In this document: one piece after another, positions 34,633 to 38,442 of the stretch
Position numbering within the stretch: the first letter of the stretch is position 1
How the letters are laid out: every line of letters begins with the position of its first letter
NCBI GenBank assembly: GCA_024401995.1
Contig: JAKSJZ010000009.1
Location: forward strand, 1-38,442
Origin: Bacteroidales bacterium
Lineage (GTDB): Bacteria > Bacteroidota > Bacteroidia > Bacteroidales > UBA932
Reading direction: 5' to 3'
Length of the DNA stretch: 38,442 bases
Notes under the pieces: generated by a model
The model's database searches: none
Told to the model about the DNA's origin: nothing
Seen by the model: only the letters and a program-made list of their open reading frames with translations
Program-made: the position numbers and the translations under genes

Positions 34633-35316
34633 TTATTGTTTTTTTGTTGTTTTCCATTTTGCCACTTCTTCCGCCAGCCAGTCAGTGAAGACGCTGACAC
34701 CCTCCCCCGTTTTGGCGCAGACAGGGATTACACGTGCCTTCGGATTGCGCATACGGATATTGGCGATGCACTCGTCAAGGTCGAAGTCGAAATAAGGCGC
34801 CACGTCAATCTTGTTTATCAGCACCACGTCGCAGACGGAGAACATAAGCGGGTACTTCAACGGCTTGTCGTGGCCCTCGGGGACACTCAGAATCATAACG
34901 TTGCTGCAGCTGCCCGTGTCGAACTCCGCAGGACAGACAAGATTCCCGACATTTTCGAGTATCACGAGGTCAACCGCCTGCATATCGATATTCTCCAACC
35001 CCTGGCGGGTCATCTCCGCATCCAGGTGGCACATTCCTCCCGTATGCAACTGTATCGTCTCCATGCCCGTCGCGTCCTTGATTTTACGCGCATCGACATC
35101 ACTGTCTATATCCGCCTCCATCACAGCAATACGCAGCTTGTCCTTCAGCAGATTGATTGTCCTCACAAGCGTGGTCGTCTTGCCGCTGCCGGGAGAAGAC
35201 ATAAGGTTGAGCAGGAACACGCCCCTGTCCCTCAACTCCCCCCGAAGCCTGTCCGCGTCCCTGTCGTTGTTCTCGAAAACGCTCTTCTTGATTTCTATTA
35301 TCCTTACTTCATCCAT
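34633..35316 (-). CDS. hypB: Hydrogenase maturation GTPase HypB
   Basis: 227 residues. HypB is the GTPase that powers nickel insertion with HypA. The P-loop is LMSSPGSGKTTTL (residues 38-50); EADIDSDVDA follows; the metal-binding GTPase region is HTGGMCHLDAEM (Cys96-His97); ENVGNLVCPAEFD is at 121-133; VLINKID at 165-171 is the guanine-specificity motif. There is no N-terminal CxxCGC or His-rich nickel-storage stretch, as in the minimal HypB proteins. A 40-codon ORF overlaps its start by 13 bases and may couple its translation. It points toward hypA, tail to tail. Confidence 0.96.
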   Translation of the reverse strand: MDEVRIIEIKKSVFENNDRDADRLRGELRDRGVFLLNLMSSPGSGKTTTLVRTINLLKDKLRIAVMEADIDSDVDARKIKDATGMETIQLHTGGMCHLDAEMTRQGLENIDMQAVDLVILENVGNLVCPAEFDTGSCSNVMILSVPEGHDKPLKYPLMFSVCDVVLINKIDVAPYFDFDLDECIANIRMRNPKARVIPVCAKTGEGVSVFTDWLAEEVAKWKTTKKQ

Positions 35317-35426
35317 AATATTCCGTTCACTGATACCACGCCGTTCCGCTCCGCCGCCAGCCGGACGCTGTCACCGCCGCTGCGGGAACTGCCCATCTGC
35401 ACGATGACAAATGCAGAATCCGCCAT
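35304..35426 (-). CDS. Possible 40-residue leader ORF overlapping the hypB start
   Basis: An ATG at 35426 opens 40 codons (MADSAFVIVQMGSSRSGG, ending in VSVNGILWMK) whose TAA lies 13 bases inside hypB. The ATG is eight bases after a -7 box, so a transcript made there would begin at almost this codon. Third positions are GC-rich like the real genes around it. It may be a small protein or a translational leader for hypB, or chance. The same frame extends to 35504, but those codons lie upstream of the promoter. I recognise no family. Confidence 0.35.
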   Translation of the reverse strand: MADSAFVIVQMGSSRSGGDSVRLAAERNGVVSVNGILWMK

Positions 35427-35434
35427 AAACAACA

Positions 35435-35442
35435 CAAATATA
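35435..35442 (-). promoter_or_regulatory. hypB promoter, -7 box
   Basis: Read leftward: TATATTTG, a full TAnnTTTG match. A GTTG at 35465-35468 is 22 bp upstream, slightly too far. The hypB leader would be about 110 nt. Nothing else is visible in 35443-35517. Confidence 0.5.
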
Positions 35443-35517
35443 ATAATAAACAAATCATATTCGGCAACGTCTCCCATTATTTCCCAACCCGGGCCGTGTG
35501 CCATATTGTCCCGGTTT

Positions 35518-36105
35518 TCAGACGTGTTCGATATCTATAACCGTCAAGCCGTTACGCTCGCCCGCCACATAACGGTGCTCCTTCTCTTCCCCTGCCCTGC
35601 GGAAGTGGTCGAGAAACAAAGGTGCGCCCTTCTGGAACTGAAGACACTTGAAACTGTCGCCGGGATTGAGGCTGGAATTCAAGGAAGACCGGATTATAAA
35701 GTCCGAACCGCCTAGATATTCCGCCTCAATCAATCTGTCCGGCAACCATCCCAGACGCACGATACTCCCCTTTTCCAGAGCCGATGTGAATATGGCATCC
35801 CTCATCAGTTCTTCGGATTCCACCGGGGATTCATCTTTGAGCCTCCTGCAGAAATCGTCCCACGATGCGTATCCGGCATATTTCGAAAGAACGTCAAGGG
35901 TTCGCAGCGAAAGTGCGTCGGCTTCACGGGTGGAATAGCCCCACATCCTTTCCAGTGTGCTTTCCGAGAGGTGCTCGCGCAAGGCTTCCTCTATTTTGCC
36001 CACAAGGGCGAGAAAGGCGTCGTGGGTACGCAAGGACATACCTGCCTCATTCTCAACAGCGGCCTTCAAAGCCGTGATTTGCGGAATATTTGCTTTGACT
36101 GACAT
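35518..36105 (-). CDS. Hypothetical protein, possible DNA-binding regulator divergent from the kinase gene
   Basis: 195 residues, soluble, with no signal peptide. The N-terminal half is helical (about residues 10-95): TALKAAVENEAGMSL, LALVGKIEEALREHLSESTLERMWGYSTREADALSLRTLDVLSKYAGYASWDDFCRR. The LSESTLERMWGY followed by SLRTLDVLSKYAGY pattern resembles helix-turn-helix-like domains I know from Bacteroidetes proteins, but this is a weak call. The C-terminal half is a small beta domain (EKGSIVRLGWLPDRLIEAEYLG, NPGDSFKCLQFQKGAPLFLDHFRR). Function unknown. It is transcribed away from the kinase gene, with overlapping promoters, which suggests the two act together. Confidence 0.7.
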   Translation of the reverse strand: MSVKANIPQITALKAAVENEAGMSLRTHDAFLALVGKIEEALREHLSESTLERMWGYSTREADALSLRTLDVLSKYAGYASWDDFCRRLKDESPVESEELMRDAIFTSALEKGSIVRLGWLPDRLIEAEYLGGSDFIIRSSLNSSLNPGDSFKCLQFQKGAPLFLDHFRRAGEEKEHRYVAGERNGLTVIDIEHV

Positions 36106-36122
36106 TTCTGCGATGAATTCGG

Positions 36123-36163
36123 ATTGTATGACAAAGATATAAACATTATATTAGCGAATCAAT
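36123..36163. promoter_or_regulatory. Overlapping face-to-face promoters of the 195-residue protein and the kinase
   Basis: Leftward: ATTG (36160-36163), 20 bp, TATCTTTG (36132-36139). Rightward: ATTG (36123-36126), 20 bp, TATATTAG (36147-36154; one mismatch). Each -7 box lies inside the other promoter's spacer, so only one could be occupied at a time. Confidence 0.6.
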
Positions 36164-36167
36164 ACGG

Positions 36168-37256
36168 ATGGCAATGCAAAGCGAAACCTTGAGGGAGGTC
36201 GGCAACAACATCGATTTTTCAGATGGATACTCCGACATACTTCTATTGAAGGAAAGTCCCCGCGGCAGGATATACACCGCTACCAGAGCCGGCAAACGCT
36301 TTATTCTGAAGGCTGCGGCCGGTGACGGGGCCAGAGACATCGAGGCGCTCAAACGCGAGTATGAGATGACGATGTCAATCACGCATCCATTTATAATATA
36401 CGTGTTCACTTACGAAAGTGAAAGCCCTGTGGGCCCCTGCATAGTGATGGAATACGTTGACGGCCGGACCTTGAGCGAATGGTTGTCCGAGCGCCCGTCA
36501 CGCAGGGAACGCACCCGCCTGTTCGGGCAGTTGCTTGACGCCATCGAATATCTCCACGCAAAAGGTTTGCTCCACAATGACTTGTCTGCGGAGAACATCC
36601 TTGTCAATCGTGTCGGCAACAGCCTGAAACTCATTGATTTCGGCTTTTCTGACGACGACATTCATTATCTGGGACGAGAGCGCGGATGTACGCGCCGTTA
36701 TGCCTCCGGGGAACTTCTCGCCGGTTCACCAGCAGATGCCAGAAGCGACATTTATTCGACAGGCGTCCTGATGCGCGAAATTTTTGGACGCCGGTTCATC
36801 CGCATCTCCCGCCGCGCCTGCCACAAGACCCCGGAGCATCGCTACCGTTCTGTCACGGCATTGCGTAAAGCCTGGCTCCGGGCCCGGCGCTTGCCCCTCT
36901 GCCTCATCGTCCTGCTGGCTCTTGCCGGCCTTTCCAGAGCATCATATGACCTGATCAACTGGAAAAGGCAAGTCGTCCTGACGCAACGGGAAATGGCCGA
37001 AAAGGCAAATCTTACAGATTCCTTCAAAGAACGCGTGGACAGATATTATGCCACCGAAGTCGCCGACGCGAAAGAGAAAATCTCGCACGCTCCCTCCAAC
37101 GCCGAAGCAGTGGCGATATGGTCCGGCCTTATAGACAAATACAACCAGTTCTGGACAGAACTGATTGCAGAATGTCCGGAAGATTGCTCAGCCGAACTGA
37201 TCAATCACATCCAGTTCAAATACAACGCTGAATTTCCCCTGCCGCCTCAACAATAA
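36168..37256 (+). CDS. Membrane-anchored atypical protein kinase
   Basis: 362 residues. The N-terminal kinase domain spans about 20-235. Visible are a Gly-loop-like ESPRGRIYTA, the ATP lysine Lys48 in RFILKAA, hinge VMEYVDGRTL, catalytic loop HNDLSAEN with Asp138 and Asn143, and metal-binding DFG at 157-159. The usual HRD-x-K-P-x-N reads HND-L-S-A-E-N, so both the Arg and the Lys of the loop are replaced. A membrane segment follows (about 242-258, LPLCLIVLLALAGL), then about 100 residues outside the cytoplasm that are helical and contain YNQFWTELIAECPEDCS. Substrates are unknown. The gene is divergent from the 195-residue protein and convergent with two small lipoproteins. Codons are somewhat less GC-biased than in the housekeeping genes. 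Confidence 0.85.
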   Translation: MAMQSETLREVGNNIDFSDGYSDILLLKESPRGRIYTATRAGKRFILKAAAGDGARDIEALKREYEMTMSITHPFIIYVFTYESESPVGPCIVMEYVDGRTLSEWLSERPSRRERTRLFGQLLDAIEYLHAKGLLHNDLSAENILVNRVGNSLKLIDFGFSDDDIHYLGRERGCTRRYASGELLAGSPADARSDIYSTGVLMREIFGRRFIRISRRACHKTPEHRYRSVTALRKAWLRARRLPLCLIVLLALAGLSRASYDLINWKRQVVLTQREMAEKANLTDSFKERVDRYYATEVADAKEKISHAPSNAEAVAIWSGLIDKYNQFWTELIAECPEDCSAELINHIQFKYNAEFPLPPQQ

Positions 37257-37267
37257 GCTGGCGGCAG
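37239..37267 (+). terminator. Hairpin at the end of the kinase gene
   Basis: Perfect 8-bp stem ctgccgcc/ggcggcag (37239-37246 with 37260-37267) spanning the stop codon. No U-run follows immediately (the next T-run, ctttta, is 9 bases on), so termination is doubtful. Confidence 0.35.
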
Positions 37268-37283
37268 GAGAATCAGGCTTTTA

Positions 37284-37568
37284 CTAGTCGTCATCGTCTC
37301 CGAAAATCGACGAGTAGGTGTCCAACATTTTGCCGGTTGTCTTGGCGGCGGCTTCAATCTCAATCTCCGCCACCCTGCTTGTCTGTTCCGGTGTCAAGTC
37401 TTCGCCGTCGTGGGTCTTTTCTTCAATTTTAAGAAGAATCCTTCCGGCTCTTACCACGTCGCCATTTTCGACGGCACTTTCCATTTGGTCAATCAACGAA
37501 TTCACGGATGTGCAGGAACAAAGGGCCAGAATCATCGCGGCCGCAATAAAAGTTTTTTTATGTGTCAT
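37284..37568 (-). CDS. Small lipoprotein
   Basis: 94 residues. The signal peptide MTHKKTFIAAAMILALCSC ends in a lipobox, and the mature protein begins CTSVNSLIDQMESAVENGD. The mature part is acidic and helical (GRILLKIEEK, EQTSRVAEIEIEAAAKTTGKML) and ends in a run of Asp. I do not recognise the family. It overlaps the preceding lipoprotein gene by four bases (ATGA), so the two are made together. Convergent with the kinase gene. Confidence 0.75.
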   Translation of the reverse strand: MTHKKTFIAAAMILALCSCTSVNSLIDQMESAVENGDVVRAGRILLKIEEKTHDGEDLTPEQTSRVAEIEIEAAAKTTGKMLDTYSSIFGDDDD

Positions 37569-38140
37569 AACAAAGAATGTATTAAATCCGCTTCCATTTC
37601 AAGGACATCCTTTGCCGCTTTCGCGGCTTTCTTGATATCATCCAGAGAGGCATCATAATCATCATCCGATGACGAGGCATAACTGTCATTTCCCTCAACG
37701 GGGTTATGGTATTCAAAGGAACTTGACATCTTGAATCCTACGGCTCCCTTTGCAACCCGGAAGCGCAATGATGCAGTTTCTCCCACACCTGTGCCTGCCA
37801 GCTGTTCAAGATCATCATCGTTATAAACGATGTTCGTGGACTCTTTTGCGAGGATGTTCCCTTTAGCGTCAAGAAATTCAATCGTGAAACCCGGTTCGAT
37901 GCAACCGCCCGTATAGCCAACCTTCATCCCGTCTTCATAAGGACTGGGGAAACCGTTGTTTGTCCGCTCCAACTCGACAGTGACTTTCCCGTCACTGACG
38001 GCATACCCTTTTTCAACGACCGTAAAATAATCACTTAGAGGGCCGAAAATTTTTGTCCTCTCCGGGGTGAGACTTTTGCTGGCGCAGGATGTCAAACAGG
38101 CAACCACGCCCCAAATCATCAAAACTCTGTAAAATTTCAT
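37565..38140 (-). CDS. Lipoprotein of unknown function
   Basis: 191 residues from the ATG at 38140 (MKFYRVLMIWGVVACLTSC); an ATG two codons upstream (38146) is equally possible. The frame extends to 38215, but that part lies across the promoter. The lipobox is LTSC and the mature protein begins CASKSLTPERTKIFG. The body is beta-rich (GYAVSDGKVTVELERTNNG, PGFTIEFLDAKGNILAKES, GETASLRFRVAKGAVGFKMSSSFEYH). Its end is acidic and then helical (SSSDDDYDASLDDIKKAAKAAKDVLEMEADL). This resembles a domain for binding or assembly in the envelope, but no family is recognised. First gene of a two-gene operon with the 94-residue lipoprotein. Confidence 0.78.
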   Translation of the reverse strand: MKFYRVLMIWGVVACLTSCASKSLTPERTKIFGPLSDYFTVVEKGYAVSDGKVTVELERTNNGFPSPYEDGMKVGYTGGCIEPGFTIEFLDAKGNILAKESTNIVYNDDDLEQLAGTGVGETASLRFRVAKGAVGFKMSSSFEYHNPVEGNDSYASSSDDDYDASLDDIKKAAKAAKDVLEMEADLIHSLL

Positions 38141-38167
38141 AAGCATAATTTTTGGTTTTTTACGATG

Positions 38168-38198
38168 CAAAGGTAAACGTGCCCTATGACATTTCAAT
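38168..38198 (-). promoter_or_regulatory. Promoter of the two-lipoprotein operon
   Basis: Read leftward: ATTG (38195-38198), 19 bp, TACCTTTG (38168-38175), 27 bases before the ATG at 38140. Just upstream lie the inverted hexamers atgaca and tgtcat (about 38186-38215), a possible operator. Confidence 0.7.
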
Positions 38199-38294
38199 TT
38201 GTCTTTTTTTGTCATTTTGCCCGTCTGTCCGAATGATGTTCAATATCCTGCTTGAAGGTATAGAATAGTATGCCATTGCACCCCCGCCTACTAC

Positions 38295-38326
38295 GAAAAA
38301 GCGGAGAACTCCGTGGAATTCTCCGC
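38295..38326 (-). terminator. Terminator of a leftward transcript entering from the right edge
   Basis: Perfect 8-bp stem gcggagaa/ttctccgc (38301-38308 with 38319-38326), 10-base loop, followed on the minus strand by CTTTTTC-like T-run (38295-38299). It separates whatever lies to the right from the lipoprotein operon. I see no gene in 38216-38294. Confidence 0.75.
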
Positions 38327-38374
38327 CTTTGCAGACCAAACGGTCCGGGAATCGAACCTTATGCGGTCAATGGG

Positions 38375-38442
38375 CTATCTTGGTCTTACGAAATCCAATG
38401 CCGACTGAATTTTCCCCCTGACATCAGGTTCAATGCAGTAGT
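38375..38442 (-). other. Possible C-terminal end of a leftward CDS at the right edge
   Basis: Read leftward from the edge, one frame gives 21 codons (YCIEPDVRGKIQSALD, ending FVRPR) to TAG at 38375-38377. It could be the tail of a gene beyond the window, served by the terminator at 38295-38326. The stretch is too short to identify, and another frame is also open for a similar distance. Confidence 0.25.

Noticed and set aside
37239..37267. Firm terminator after the kinase gene
   Set aside because: The stem is good but the U-run is missing; listed only as a low-confidence hairpin.
38335..38375. tRNA on the minus strand near the right edge (GGTTCGATTCC resembles a T arm)
   Set aside because: The bases before the loop cannot pair with those after it, no acceptor stem or anticodon arm can be built, and the matching hairpin GACC-GTTT-GGTC is local. 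A tRNA remnant at an integration site is possible but unsupported.

Overview
The window looks like chromosomal DNA of a fairly GC-rich member of the order Bacteroidales. Three things point there. Promoters repeatedly fit the Bacteroidetes form NTTG-(19 or 20 bp)-TAnnTTTG instead of the sigma-70 form. Gene families such as DUF4249 lipoproteins next to a TonB-dependent receptor, DUF349 repeats and DUF5692 are typical of the phylum. Strong Shine-Dalgarno sequences are mostly absent. I cannot place it below order level, and I see no insertion sequence, phage or CRISPR array.

Layout. 1-1708: the N-terminal half of secA, running off the left edge. 1827-11655: a six-gene leftward block of envelope genes, in transcription order lipoprotein B1, lipoprotein A1, TonB-dependent receptor, DUF4249 lipoprotein, lipoprotein B2, lipoprotein A2. 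The four large lipoproteins belong to one family I do not recognise. They form two subtypes, so a B-A pair appears to have been duplicated on either side of the receptor/DUF4249 pair. The receptor has an in-frame amber stop 90 codons before its natural end. 11805-20913: a tRNA-Pro with the unusual anticodon AGG, then housekeeping genes: nadE, gapA, surE-lpxB, the leftward DUF349-yidC-yggS operon, and trmD.

20914-21289 is a protein-poor stretch. It holds a canonical leftward promoter, a 20-codon ORF and a terminator (a candidate small-RNA or micropeptide gene), plus a perfect 22-bp palindrome. 21290-28761 is a tight rightward operon: an exported helical-repeat-like protein, a complete RND efflux system (lipoprotein adaptor, inner-membrane pump, outer-membrane channel), then pfkA one base behind. 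28771-31052 carries leftward gltS and a DUF5692 membrane protein. 31158-35426 carries a 945-residue FAD/iron-sulfur oxidoreductase with hypA, facing hypB and a small membrane protein. No hydrogenase structural gene is present.

35518-38140 is a possible signalling locus. A membrane-anchored atypical protein kinase and a possible DNA-binding protein are transcribed divergently from overlapping promoters, followed by two small lipoproteins in one operon. The best candidates for something undescribed are the duplicated lipoprotein/receptor operon, with its shared C-[NDE]-[DN]-R sequence after the lipidated cysteine, and the 20-codon transcription unit at 20928-21084.
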